NCBI GenBank assembly: GCA_001724265.1
Contig: MEDY01000012.1
Span: forward strand, 124,001 to 188,000
Length of the DNA stretch: 64,000 nt
Origin: Rhizaria sp. SCN 62-66
Lineage: Eukaryota > Rhizaria, unplaced
Reading direction: 5' to 3'
The notes under the pieces were generated by a model. That model saw only the letters and a program-made list of their open reading frames with translations. It was not told the DNA's origin and did no database searches. The position numbers were made by a program, and so were the translations under genes. Below, in pieces: positions 10,672 through 22,481 of this stretch; the stretch's first letter is position 1; every line of letters begins with the position of its first letter.

Positions 10672-13517
10672 TTACATGCGCTCGATGGAGGTGATGCCGA
10701 GGACGTAGAGCACGCGCTCGAGCATGATGGCAATGGCCTGGATGAAGACGACCTTGGTGGGCAGCGCCTCGGGGGCGACGGCCGTCAGGCGCACGACCTC
10801 GTACCAGGACGAGAAGGACTGCGCCATGGCAAAGCCGAAGTCGCACACGGGCGACGGGTTGTTAGCCGCGGTGGCCTGCTCGATGACGGCCCAGAAGCGC
10901 GACATGTGCAGCAGCACGGCGCGCTCCGTGGGCTCGGTGAGGTACTTGTTGAAGTCGACGGCACTCTTAAACGCCACGCCGGCGGGAGTGGTGATGAACT
11001 TGCGGAAGTCGAAGCGGGTCTTCTCGTCGCCGGTGACAAAGTCAGCCATGATCTGCTCCTGCGTCAGCGCCACGCCCGTGGTGGTCGTGAAGGCGAGCAG
11101 CGCGCGCACAAAGTCGAACTTGGGACCGTCGTAGCTCTCGCGCGCGACCAGGATCGAGTTGATGCGCGCGAAGGCGTACATGAGGTAGGGACCGGTGTTG
11201 CCGGTGTTGTTGGTCCACTTGTCCATCTCGAACACGATGTCCTTGGCGGTGTCATGGTTGAGCATGCCGTACTTGATCGACGCCACAGCGACGCGGCGGA
11301 TGGCCTCGGGGCTGAGCGTGTTGTTCTTGTTGAACTTCTCGTTGAGCACGCGCTCCATCTCGCGCTTGAGCTGCGAGAAGAGCAGCACGTTGCCCTTGCG
11401 CGACGACATGCGGCCCGACGGCAGCACGACGACGCCGTAGGGGATGTGGACGCACTTCTTGGCCTGCTCGTAGCCACAGAGCTGAAGCACCTTGAAGACC
11501 TGCTGGAAGTGGTGCGTCTGCGCCGCGTCGACGATGTAGATGCTTTTGTCGATCTTGTACGAGTCGAACTTGTGCTTGGCCAGCGCGATGTCCTTGGTGG
11601 CGTAGAGGCCCGCACCGTCGGACTTGAGCAGGACGCAGATGCCGAGGTTGTGCTCGGACAGGTCGGCGACCACGGCGCCGTCCTTCTTGACCAGCTTGCC
11701 CTCGTCGAACCACTGCGGCGGAAAGAAAAAGCAAATAAACAACAACAAAAAACACAAAAGACTCATTGTGAGATTTGAAAATGAAGACAGATGGAGCATG
11801 AATACGCAAGATAATGAAGGATTAGTACAGTCCTATATTTCGAGTGCGTACCTGGGTAACGACGGCGCGGGACGGCTCCGAGACCTCGGACTCGGTGAAG
11901 TCGTGGTCGAAGCGGCAGTCGAGCCACTTGTAGATAGCGTGGAACTCGTCCAGCGACCACTGGCCCGTGCGGCGCCACAGCGCAACCTGGTCGGGCACGT
12001 TGTGCTCCAGAGCGAGGAGCACGTCAGCGGCCTACAAGACAAGAAAGCAGAATGAAAGTGACAATAAAACCAGGTGTCAGCCTACGAACCTACAAAATAT
12101 TTAAACACATACACATCGAATACTTTCAACTTTACAGGGAAAACGACGGATTCATAAAGATCAGATCTAGTAGAGAGCGTACCTGCTTCTTCATGGCGTT
12201 GAAGACCTCCATGACGGTCTTGCCCTCGGGCACAGTGTCCTTGCGGCCCAGCTCGGCGAGGCACACACCCGAAACGGGGTTGCAGCCGTTGAGAAGCTTG
12301 ATCTGCTTCGCGGCGGACGCGGCGGCGGACGCGGAGGCGCCCTTCTTGCTGGCCTTCTTGGGCGCGGCGGCCGCGGCGTCGGCAGCGGGCGCGGCGTCGT
12401 CGTCGTCGCCGCCGCCGCCGAGCTCGGCCTCGGCGAGCATGACGCCGCACGAGTCGACGCCCAGCATGTCCTTAGGCGCGATCACGCCCATCTTCTTGGT
12501 GAGCTTGGCGCCGACGGGCAGGTACGCCACGTAGTCACCGACCTCGTAGCCCGTGCCGCCGCAGACGACGTCTGCAGTGGTGCCCTTGGCGTCGACTTCA
12601 ACCTTGCACAGGTGCCAGTTGGCCGGCGCCTCGGGGTTCGGGTGCGGGCCCTTGGCGACGACCTTGGCGGCGATGACCACGGCCCAGGGCATCGACGTGT
12701 AGGTCGAGATGTCAAGCAGGTCGACGGCCTTGGTGTACAGGTCACCCAGGAACTCGGCGCGCGCCGCCGCCGGGATCGTCTCGAGGTCGTCCAGCGACTT
12801 GAGCGGGTACACCGAGGCCGGGTCCGCGGCGTCGAAGACCTTGCCCTCGGCCGCGGCCTTCTGCGCGAGCGGGAGGTAGATCTGCTGCAGGTACCAGAGG
12901 CACTTGGCGACGTGCGCGCCTTCGTCGCCGAAGTAGTTGACGGCGACGACCTCGTGGCCCGCCTGCTCGTAGAGACGCACAAGCGAGTCGCCCAGCGCGG
13001 CGTTGCGCATGTGGCCGACGTGGAAGGCCTTGTGCGTGTTGGGCTGCGAGTACTCGATCATGACCTTGTCCATACCGGGGATGCGCGTGGGCGCCACGAA
13101 GTCGCCGAACACGGTGCCCCAGATAAGCTGCGAGTGGAAGTCGGGCGTGAAGGTGAAGTTGACGAACGCGCCGGACGTCGTCACGGACTGGAGCACCGAT
13201 ACGCCGTTGAGGGTCAGGCCCTCGGCGGCGGGCATCTCGCGGATCGCGGACGCCACGGCGTCGGCGATGTTGTTCGGGTTCACGTCGAAGCCCATGCTCT
13301 CCTTGAGCTCGGCGGTGCGCGGCTTCAACACGCGCATGGCGAAGTGGCAGGGAAGCACGTAGTCGCCGTGGCCGGCAGTCTTGGGGCGGTTGATCTCCTT
13401 GCAGAGGTCAGCAGCGGCGAAGTCGGCCGCGAACTTGGTCTTGAAGAAGTCCGAGATGAATGCCGCGAGGGTCTCCTTCGCGACAGTCGCCGTGTCGCGA
13501 ACAATCTGCATCGACAT
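10672..13517 (-). CDS. Arginyl-tRNA synthetase with internal tRNA-binding (EMAPII/tRBD-like) domain
   Basis: Class I enzyme that charges tRNA-Arg. Exons 13517-12183, 12031-11852, 11712-10672; donors both GTACGC, acceptors TAG and CAG, all phase 0; 851 residues ending ERM-TAA, typical of ArgRS C-termini. Visible: N-terminal Add1-like region, HIGH-type HVGHM near 165, NYFGDEGAHVAK, KMSKS-type RMSSRKGN near 603, and a DALR anticodon-binding domain at the end. Between the HIGH and KMSKS halves, residues about 276-366 read VIAAKVVAKGPHPNP, VVCGGTGYEVGDYVAYLPVG and GVDSCGVMLAEAELG, the signature of the OB-fold tRNA-binding domain of EMAPII, Trbp111 and PheRS-beta. An acidic/Lys-Ala linker follows, then ArgRS sequence resumes (LWRRTGQWSLDEF). 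No mitochondrial presequence is evident. ArgRS identity is firm; the inserted-domain call is strong on motif order. Confidence 0.93.
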
Positions 13518-14326
13518 AGACAGCTATGCACGGTGCGATGTAATCGTTATAGGAGATTATGTTGGAAGATGTGAGCGGATGAGAGTAATGAAACGCGATA
13601 ATGCAAGCCGAACAAAGGGCGCGCAGGAACCTCCGGTGTGGCCCCGCGCGAAGCTCTGCGCAGAACGTGATAAGGCGCCGGTAGGCGCCGCCGAAATATA
13701 TTATTATATGCCCGCCAAATATGCACCATTATCAATAATTCAAATGTGGATAGAACGATAAGAAGGCGCAATGTAGGCGTGTTTCATGCAGTGCCGCGGC
13801 TTAACATTGCCCCTCCTCTTCGCGCCGACCACCGACAGACTTATGAGCCCACCACAAACTCGATCCGACCCAACCACACACTGCGACACGCTAAACTTCG
13901 TGCATATCTTATCACAGCAGGGGTCAAACAAAACTCTTGCAGTTAAAACTGATAATTAATGATGCATTGACAGTGTGGTATAGATCAAAGTCCTGTTATT
14001 ATTGCGATTCACACTTGTTGAGCATGTGTTCTGGCAATTGCTGTGCTTTCGGCAACATGAAAAACAATTCGTTGCCACCCGCTCGCCGCCCCACCGTTTG
14101 AACCGGAACCTCCTACTTCGAGGACTTCACAGCGCTACCAACACTTCGAACTAATTCAGTGTCCATGAATCATTGTTTATTTCCGGGCTAGTTATCTGTT
14201 TCCTGATTTGTTGGCCCATGTTAGGGGCAGCATCATCCGATTTTCATGCAACTTAAAGAAGTTCCCTCTCTCATGGTTCCATCGCCCACCTCTTTCATCT
14301 TGTGCCATCTAAAGCACCTCCGCGTT
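13518..14326. other. Divergent-promoter spacer
   Basis: AT-rich region between the divergently transcribed ArgRS (-) and FYVE gene (+). It must serve both promoters. An in-frame upstream ATG for the FYVE gene exists at 14246, but the start at 14327 lies closer to the GC-rich coding part. No other feature recognised. Confidence 0.6.
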
Positions 14327-16738
14327 ATGAGTTATTTCCCGCGCGAGCACCCAATCGCCGTTGGCGACTCCGATCCTGAGCACTCGATTGAACAGTGGGC
14401 GGCGACCTACCCAGTTCCGCGCTGGGTGGCCGAGAAGACGTACAAGCAGTGCTATCACTGCCAAGATACGTTTAAGTCCAACCAGCAGCACAACTGCAGG
14501 CTCTGCGGCGAGATCTTCTGCTCCCGCTGCACCGGTAAGTACCACCTGCCAGACCGCTACGACCTTAAGGGCAAGACGGGCCTCATGCGCGTCTGCTTCG
14601 GTTGCGTCATCACCTGCAACCGGCTGCGCCAGGCCACCTGCGGGCTCCCGCTCGACCGCGTCAACAAGACCATCTCGCCGCCACACTGGCAGGCCCCTGA
14701 GCACTTTGTAGCCTGCAACAAGTGCGCCAAGAAGGACCGCAGCCCGCACAACTGCCGGCTCTGCGGGCTGCTCTACTGCGAGACCTGCGCCAGCAAGCTC
14801 AATATGGAGGTACGTCCCGGTCAATAGCTGCAACTAGATTTGAAACATGAAGCTACTGAAAGAAGTTCACTTATGTTTTGAACGTAACTTAAACAACAGT
14901 TCCATAAGTTTTAACATGTAATTTTAACATTGTTTTGCTTTCTGTCAATTCACTTGACTGCCACGCTTTGCTCGCCTCAGATCCCGATCACGTTCAACAA
15001 GAAGAACAAGACGCCCCCGCACCGCGTCTGCGACCAGTGCCGATACCGCGTCGTCGCGGGCGCCCTGCTGCGCGGCCCGCATGACCCGCCTTCGCCGAGC
15101 CAGTCGCAGTCCTTGCCGCCCGTGCAGGACATCTCCGCCATCCTCGCCTCGGCCCACGGCCACTCCCTTGCTGCGGGGCCCGGGACCATGCCCTCGACGC
15201 CAAGCCGCAACTCGGCCTCCGGCAACGGTGCCACAATCAGTGGCACACGCCCGCGCACGCTGCCATTTGGCTCCTACTCAAGCGCCAACGGCAGCGGCTC
15301 GCAGCGCGACCTCCTCGCTTCACAGGCGCTTCACGCGCAGCAGCAGCAGCAGCGCGGGTCGGGCTCGCGTGTAAGCAACGCCGCGGCCGGCGAGTACCCC
15401 GAGTCTCCCCGCGTTGCGGTCTGCTACGAGAGCGGCGCGCCTGCCGTCCTCCTCTCGCCACTCAACGGCGCTAACACCAATACGAACGCAAACGCAGGCT
15501 ACAGCGAGAACGCCGGCTTCGTGGCGAGCGGCGACTTTTACAACACTAACGGCACGCTCTCGCTCGCCGCGCTCGCCGACCTCCAGCGCCAGGCTGCTGC
15601 AAGTACCCCCACGAGTAACCCCACAGGTACTGGCGCTGCGAATGAGAGCCCGCTGGACCCCACATCCGCGCTAGCTCAAGAGCTAGCCGCGATGGGCATC
15701 GCCAACCCCGGCTTTGTGCCGGGCCACACGGCTGCCGCAACAGCGCCCCCGCTCATGTCCACTGCCAAGGCTCTAGCAAACGCCAACGCAGCTAACGCTA
15801 GCGCGGTGATGACTGTGCCCGTTGTCCCGCCCGTGCCCGCCGTGGCCCCCGCCGCGCCTCCGATCCCGGCCGCCCCCGCCGACGACTCCGTCGCGACCAC
15901 GATTGCAGGCGCGGCTGCTGCGGGCAGTGACGACGCGGTACCCGTGGGTGGCTCGACGTGCATCCACATCAAGCGCATCGGGCGCAGCACGCCGCTGGCC
16001 GTGATTGACCTGGACCCCGAGTGCACGCTCGACACGCTCAACAACATCCTGCTGGCGCGGTGCCCCGAGCTGCGGTTCAAGTCGCTGCAGTACATCGTGC
16101 GCGGCGAGCCCGTGAGCAAGAACTTCTGGGACGCGATGAAGGTCAAGTACTGCCGCGGGGAGGTTCACGTCGCCGAGGCAGGGCTCGCGCTGATGCCGCG
16201 CATGGTCCTCTCGGGCGCAAACGCCGCAGCAGCCACGAACAACACTAGCACGACGCTGACCGCGGCGGTGACGCCTTCCGCGACAACCCCGACCGCCGCG
16301 GGCGCTAAGACAAGGGACGAGAACGCTGTTCCCGCGGCTGGCGACAGCGGCGTGAGCGTTGACGTCACCGAGAGCGGCGAGCTTGACAACGCTGATGACG
16401 ACGGCAACGACACCGAGAACGCCGTCACTCAGCTCGCAGCCGGCGCGACCTCCGGTGCCGCCGGCGTCAAGGCCAGCCGCGCTGCGGGCACCAGCAGCGG
16501 CGTGACCCGCAGCGCGACTGCCCTGGGCGCGCGCACCGAAGCCGAGCCCGCGTACGCGCAAAAGACCAAGCCCGCCGCGGCGCTGCCCGCGCTGCCACAG
16601 GCCCCCGCTGGCGCCGGCGAGGCCAACGCGGCTACTGGCGGCGCTGGCGGCGTGGCGGGCGGCATGACTGTGGCGCAGCGCGCGGCCGCCTTTGCGCGCG
16701 GCGCGCCAGTGCCGTTTGAGAACGAGCAGCGCAAGTAA
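14327..16738 (+). CDS. Tandem FYVE-like zinc-finger protein with C-terminal Ubl-sized domain
   Basis: Exons 14327-14809 and 14981-16738; donor GTACGT, acceptor CAG, phase 0; 746 residues, stop TAA. Two FYVE-type double-zinc modules: the first (about 40-105) has CYHC, HNCRLCGEIFCSRC and VCFGC; the second (about 130-185) has CNKC, HNCRLCGLLYCETC and, after the intron, HRVCDQC. FYVE domains usually bind PtdIns3P on endosomes through a basic RRHHCR patch. Here both modules have only HNCR, preceded by NQQ or RSP, so lipid binding is doubtful. A long Ala/Ser/Thr/Asn-rich linker follows, then a globular segment at about 487-565 (CIHIKRIG, VIDLDPECTLDTLNNILL) that looks like a small beta-grasp or PB1-sized domain I cannot assign. 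The tail is low complexity. Role probably in membrane traffic, by family only. Confidence 0.85.
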
Positions 16739-17692
16739 GCGGCTCTACACGCGCGTGTCGCGGCCACACATGAGAACGACATATAGTAGTCGCAGAGTTT
16801 CTGTTCAAGTTTGTTGTGATGAGTATTAAAGTAAGTCAACGCTGGTGTTGGGTAGGTTATATTGATGATGATACCAGTAATGTAATATTAGTAGTTTAAT
16901 TTAACACGCATTTTGTTTTTGTTTCTCAGTTTCGTTTTGTATTCCAGTTTGTGAACGCGTATTGCATTTCACTTCCTTCATGCGTTATTTTTGTTCTTGA
17001 AGTACATCGAACAACACATACTAGGATGAGCAATACAAAGCAGTGTTAACAGCATTTACATTAATATTTCCTTGTGTCTGTGTTGGTGTGTGAACAATTC
17101 ATCGTTTTTATTGTGAGCTGGCGTAATTGACAAAGTCGTCAGTGGTAGTACGAAAAGCAACAACAAAGACAACAGTCGCAGCTGTCATACGCAGCATCTA
17201 GTGTGAGTGTGACTATCGGGGTTGGCGTCCATGTACGGCGAAAGAGTGAACTTGCGTAGTTTTTGCGTGCTCGCGCGCCGTAAGTGGTGAAGGTCGAAGC
17301 CTACTTACTGACATCCACGAAGGTGCGAAGGAGTATCTTACGAAAAGATATATCGCACCTCCGCTTGGCATACTAATCAAGTAAATCATGTAGAGAATGT
17401 TTAACACTTGAAGCAACAAATAAACACAACACACACAACTGTCACCATACAAATTGACCAAACCAACGTCAGATCGCAAAGAAAGCGCAACACCAAGCGC
17501 AACACCAAGACAAGCACAGCACAACCCAGTTCAGTTCAATGATACATGTAAATGACTCAAATGCATGTTGCCTTTCAGTTTTTACCCCCAAAGCAAAGTA
17601 CTGTACACGTGTACTGAGCGAGCCATCTTCTCATCATCCGGGCCTAGCAGTGACTGTTCCTGTTGCCTTGCAGTACTGACTGTTCCTGTACT
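16739..17692. other. Convergent 3' spacer
   Basis: AT-rich region between the stops of the FYVE gene (+) and PLA2 copy 1 (-). It holds both 3' ends. I see no gene, tRNA or repeat. Confidence 0.6.
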
Positions 17693-18882
17693 TTACGCCA
17701 TGTTGGAAGGGGTAAGAGCAGCGCCCGCGGTGCCGCCGGGCAAAGCCTTGGGCTACTTGACGTTGATGGCGGAGATGACAGGCTTGCCCGAGCTGGCGAG
17801 TATCTGGTCCTTAGAGAGCACGCACTGGCAGCGGTTCTTCTGCGCGGCCTTGTACGCGATGCCGCCCGCAAGGCGCACGGCGGCGTAGAACGCGGTGGGC
17901 ACCGTCTTGAGGAGCAGGTTCTTGGTGTTCCTGGCGGCGGCTGAGAGGCACATCTTGAGCGCGCGATCGCTCTCCACGCGGGTTTGACCGCAGATGTCGT
18001 ACGCCTTGTCGTGGGTGTTGCAGCACTGCGTCATGGCGGCGGGCAGGAACTTGACCAACGCCTTGCTGACCGTCTTCATCGCATCGCTGCCACAGCCATT
18101 CTGCACGGTGGTTGAGCGCGGGGTGATCTCGAGGTGGTAGCCGTCGGGGCAGAAGCTCTTCTTGGCACCGCTCTGGCGTGTCGTCGTAGCCGCGGCATCG
18201 GCGGCAGCCGTGCTCTTGGCGTCGGCGGCAGCCTTGGCGACGGCAGCGCCTGCGTTCTTGATGACCGCGGTAAGCGTCGAATTGGTGGTAGGGGCCGCGT
18301 CCGAGTCAGAGTTGGTCTCGAGCAGGGCGGAGATCTCCTCCTCCACGGCGGCCTCGCTGCCGGCGTAGAGCACGTCGGCGACGTCGGTGCCGAAGTTGGC
18401 CTCCAGGTCAATGCCGGCCTCGATGGCCGCGTCGATGGTAGACTCTTGCTCAGACTCGGCCTCCATGTCGGCATCGGCGTCGGCGTCAGCGTCGGCGTCA
18501 ACCTCGGTCTCAACATCAACCTCAGCATCCATGTCAGCATCCATGTCAACCTCGGCGTCAGCCTCAGCCTCGGCGTCGGCCTCAGCAGTTGCATCGGCGC
18601 TCGCGTAAAGCTCCGCAAAAACGGCGTCCTCAGCGACCTCAGTAGAAGCAGCAAGATCGAAAGAGTAGTCCTCGACCTCAGTCGCGGTCGATCCCGCGAG
18701 TACCGCGCCTGTTGAGTGGGAGAGGGTGAAAAGAATGAAAAGGTTGAAGGAGAGTGAGACATGGAGGGCGTGACCCGATCTTCAATGTCATTTACGACGC
18801 TATAGAAGAACCAGAAGATAAAAAATCTGTTGAGTCACGTACAAATAACAGAGACAACAAGAATGAGCTTAAAAAGCTTCAT
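17693..18882 (-). CDS. Secreted group-XII-like phospholipase A2, copy 1 (frameshift, UAG before UAA)
   Basis: Hydrolyses the sn-2 ester of phospholipids if active. Exon 1 is 18882-18843 (40 nt, MKLFKLILVVSVI), donor GTACGT; exon 2 starts at 18709. Splicing gives a signal peptide ending CAVLAGS. That frame holds homology with copy 2 (LAAS, AVFAEL) only if one A of the four at 18660-18663 is discounted: there is a one-base frameshift. Next come an Asp/Glu/Ala repeat region and the PLA2 domain: NGCG calcium-loop motif and CCNTHDKAY with the catalytic His-Asp. The usual Cys of HDxC is Ala. A late RCQC pair matches the family C-terminus. The frame meets TAG at 17753-17755, continues 19 GC-rich codons, then reaches TAA at 17693. 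It could be a decaying copy, or UAG could be sense. Confidence 0.72.
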
Positions 18883-20200
18883 TTCCACCTGCAGGAAAAA
18901 ACACACAAAAGGAAAGAGAAAGGAGGCGGGTGAGCGTCGTCCATCAGGGAAAGCGGTACTCGGACAGCTCTACTGCTTCAGAACAAAAGCGACAACAAAA
19001 TTTTGGACAATGAACAAACAATCCATGCAAATATGCCAGCGATAAAAGGTTGACACGCCCACAAACCGCGTTTTGACCTCGCAGATGAAGCCGCAAGACC
19101 GACCATACTCCTTTTGACACTTTTGACTAAGACGCTGGGAGTGTGCAACAGTCATAGGTGATAAATGGGTACTGGTAGCTGATGAAAATATCTCCGATCA
19201 ATGTAGTGTTACGTTATATGCGCAGTAAATAGTTGACATAAATGATGTCGACAATTTATTAGAACTAGCACCAAGCGTCGGCCATATAATTGCGTTTGTA
19301 GAGTGCGTTTGTAGTGAGATGAAGTACGTGCAAAGAGGGCTAACAGAAGAAACACAGGAGCGACTGTTTGGAATTTGTGCACAGGAGATGTGACGTCAGC
19401 TGGTGCGTTGAATGAATGAAGGGGATTCCAAGACGAGTGACAGATCGTCAACAGTCACAACACCATCTCCAAACAGCTCCAGTCCACGGATACAGACCAC
19501 GGGATACTGGGTGAAGTGAGGAAAAAACTGTGATATGTGAGTGTGGGAAGCATATATCGAAGTCGAAGAAAGAGAAATACAGAATTTAAGAACCGTTGTG
19601 CTCGCACGTGCAAATGCAACAAGAAACAACACCAGTTGTTGGCTTGTGTGGGTTCTGGCTGCACACGGAGGCAAGTCGGAGATTCTTAAAGGATGTGGAA
19701 TCTTTCGTGAACTAAAATCAGCAATAAAAAGAAGGAGAAAACACACACAAAAAAATTAAAAACATATCAATACAAATTGCCAGCACTAACACCAACAACT
19801 TAGCTGTGACGGGCACAGTAAGAGTTAAAGTAAATAGCGGCCAATCTGCCACTTCAGTGTGGGTTTGAGTTTGACACGTTGCACAACACACGCCGTCATC
19901 GTTCCTGCACTCATCTCACAAGACCTAGCATGACGTGCTGTGTTTTCAAAAAACATCAGTGTCGTGGATAGGTGTAGGAAGAGAGCACATGCGCACGTGG
20001 GAGCAACGATCAGCCCGGAAAAATAAAAAGAGAAACACAGGGGACAGGAAATTACCCAGACATCGTCTAGTCACAGACACTATTGTGTTATTGTGACTCA
20101 TTTTTGGAGCGAGAGCAATTTGTTTTAACAGGAACAAGATGGGACAGCTTCGACAACCATGAACAAGTATACGTTCGACTGTTCATCTGGTGTTTCGCAT
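18883..20200. other. Spacer between PLA2 copies 1 and 2
   Basis: AT-rich, holding the promoter of copy 1 and the 3' flank of copy 2. No remnant PLA2 motif (NGCG, CCNxHD) found on either strand. Several short open frames are unremarkable. Confidence 0.6.
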
Positions 20201-21389
20201 TTAGAACATGGAGGCAGTCGTGTTAAATGCAGCAACCTGGGCCTTGGCCTTGGCCCTGGCCTTGGTGCCAGTGGAGGCAGTTGCGCTGGTCTTGGCGGTC
20301 TTGGCGGCCGCGGCACCAGCCGCGGCACCAGCAGCAACGCCGCCCGTGTTGATCTTGGTCGAGGCGCCGTCAGCGTTGGTGCACTTGCAGTGCATCTCCT
20401 GCGCGCTCTTGTACGCGCCGCCGCCACCAACACGGACGGCAGTGTAGAACGCCTCGGGGATGGCCTTGACGATCTTGTTGGTCGACTGGGCGGCCGCGGC
20501 GGTCAGGCACTGCTTGAGGTTATCGTCGGCCTGCTTGCGGACGAAGGGGCAGTACGAGTACTCCCGGTCGTGCGTGTTGCAGCACTCGGTGATGGCGGCA
20601 GGAAGGATAAAGTTAATGGCATGGTGGATGGACGAGTGCATCTTGGAGCTGCCGCAGCCGTTGACCTCGATCTCGACGCCGGACTTAGCCTTAACGGTGT
20701 AGCCCGCTGGGCAGAAGGACTGCGTGTGGGCGGGGTTCGCAAAAGCAGAGGCGGCGGAAGTGCCCTCGGCCTCGTGCTCGTACTCGTACTCGGCGTCAGC
20801 CTCGGCCTCATACTCAGCCTCGTTCTCGGCCTCGTACTCAGCGTCAGCGTCAGCGTCGGCCTCAGCATCAGCCTCGGACTCGTACTCGGCATCGGCCTCA
20901 GCCTCGAGCTCGAACTCAGCATCGGCATCAGCCTCAGCGTCAGCCTCGGCGTCAGCCTCAGCGTCAGCCTCAGCGTCGGCCTCGACATCAGCCTCAGCGT
21001 CGGCCTCAAACTCAGCCTGAAACTCGGCGGCGAACTCGGCCTCGGACACGAGCTCGGCAAAAACGGTGCCGTCATCGGGATGGCTGGCAGCGAGCTCGAG
21101 CTGGGAATCGTAGGCGTTAACGCCGGCGAACGCAAGAGCGCCTGTGTGGAGAAGGAGAAAGCACATTTGTGCCGTTTTTGTGTGTAGTGGTGTGAGATTG
21201 AGGATAATTTGGAGCGGTGCAGAAGAGGAAAGCAACATGTCATAATAGGGTTGCTGTCGGCACAGGACGCGAATAGTAGTTGTGATTTGATAGACTTCCA
21301 AACGATGACAGTTCATGGAATTCCGAATGCAATGGCAATATGAACGTACACACAAGCGCGGCTGCAACAATAAGCTTACAAGAGCTCAT
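20201..21389 (-). CDS. Secreted group-XII-like phospholipase A2, copy 2
   Basis: Exon 1 21389-21350 (40 nt), donor GTACGT; exon 2 21141-20201, acceptor CAG, phase 1; 326 residues, stop TAA. The spliced N-terminus MSSCKLIVAAALVCALAFAG is a textbook signal peptide. Residues about 35-130 are an extended Ala-Asp-Ala-Glu repeat, strongly acidic. The PLA2 domain follows: VNGCG near 173, CCNTHDREY near 200, a CLTAAAAQSTNK helix, FYTAVRVGG and HCKC. The motif set fits group XII (NGCG rather than the YGCYCG loop). The C-terminal tail is Ala/Lys/Thr-rich, the opposite charge to the acidic region. This is the only copy with one intron and no frame lesion or UAG. Likely secreted or in a digestive vacuole; that location is inference. 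Confidence 0.88.
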
Positions 21390-22481
21390 TTCCACTGTGG
21401 GGGATGTGATGCAAAGACGCAGGAGAAGCGGGTAAGCGTTGAGGAACAGCATACAAGGTATTTCCAGGCGACTTTCTGCAGAGTTCAAGTAGTGCACGTA
21501 ATATAATATACCCGATATATGTTTCGCTAAAGAAAATCAGATCAACGTTCTTGCCAGGCGTTGTAAGTTCGTAAACAGTTCGATAAACGAAGGAGCACTT
21601 TGGCCACGTCGCCCATCGAGGTCATCGGACCGAAAAAATGGGAACATCGACCAACCTCTTTTATGAAGATAAGCGTATAATAAAAAAAATATACCTCGCT
21701 CAAATTCCAAGTCATGTCAACGAGAGTATAAGAGACTATGTGTTGCAACTTGAACCATATTAAAAAAACACTGATAAATGCAATGCATCCAGATACATGT
21801 TGTATAGCTGTCCACTGAGTAGACGTATTGTTGGGCGCTGATTACAAACCACCTCGTATATCTAATATTATGGGAACCGGGGGTCGCACAACTTGATTGT
21901 GTCATTGGTGTCGAAGTGACTGAAGTCAAGACCATGTGATATTTGCGTGACTTAAAGCGACATGATTGAGAGAGTCAAAGCTTAATGTGTGACCTTCAAA
22001 TATCATCAAAAGCAAGCGACGTGAAATCCACGTTAGAAATGCACATTTGTAACAGGCGAGCTCTGCGTTGACGATCATACGTAGAGCTTAATTGTGATCA
22101 ATCATCCGAATAAACACACATAAACGTACAAGTGAGCAAGCACTGTGCACAATTATGGTTTATGGGAGTTAATCTTTGAAAAGAGGGATGTGGCTTTCAC
22201 TTGAAACTCTAGCTGGTCTCATCGTGCAAGTACTGACAAGAATATTATCATATTAATAAGATTGTGAATGAAAACAGACTGTGAACAACGTAGTAACAGA
22301 ACACGCGCGTCGCGGGTTGTTACAGCCGAAATTAGATGACAAGAATTAAGAGATAAGATATGGTTTAGCATTCTACAAATGCAAGGAACAAAAAATTAAC
22401 AATACACAAATCAAATCACACTGCACAGAGTAACATGAAATTTTAAGCACCACCGTCAGCGGTGCGGAGCAAAGCGAATCA
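21390..22481. other. Spacer between PLA2 copies 2 and 3
   Basis: AT-rich promoter and 3' flank sequence. No coding remnant or RNA gene recognised. Confidence 0.6.

Noticed and set aside
10633-11778. 381-codon open frame on + opposite ArgRS
   Set aside because: It is antisense to the conserved ArgRS exon 3. High GC at third codon positions keeps the opposite strand open. No motif of its own.
14246-14326. Upstream in-frame ATG for the FYVE gene
   Set aside because: The 27 extra residues are AT-rich and unlike the GC-rich coding sequence that starts at 14327; not excluded outright.
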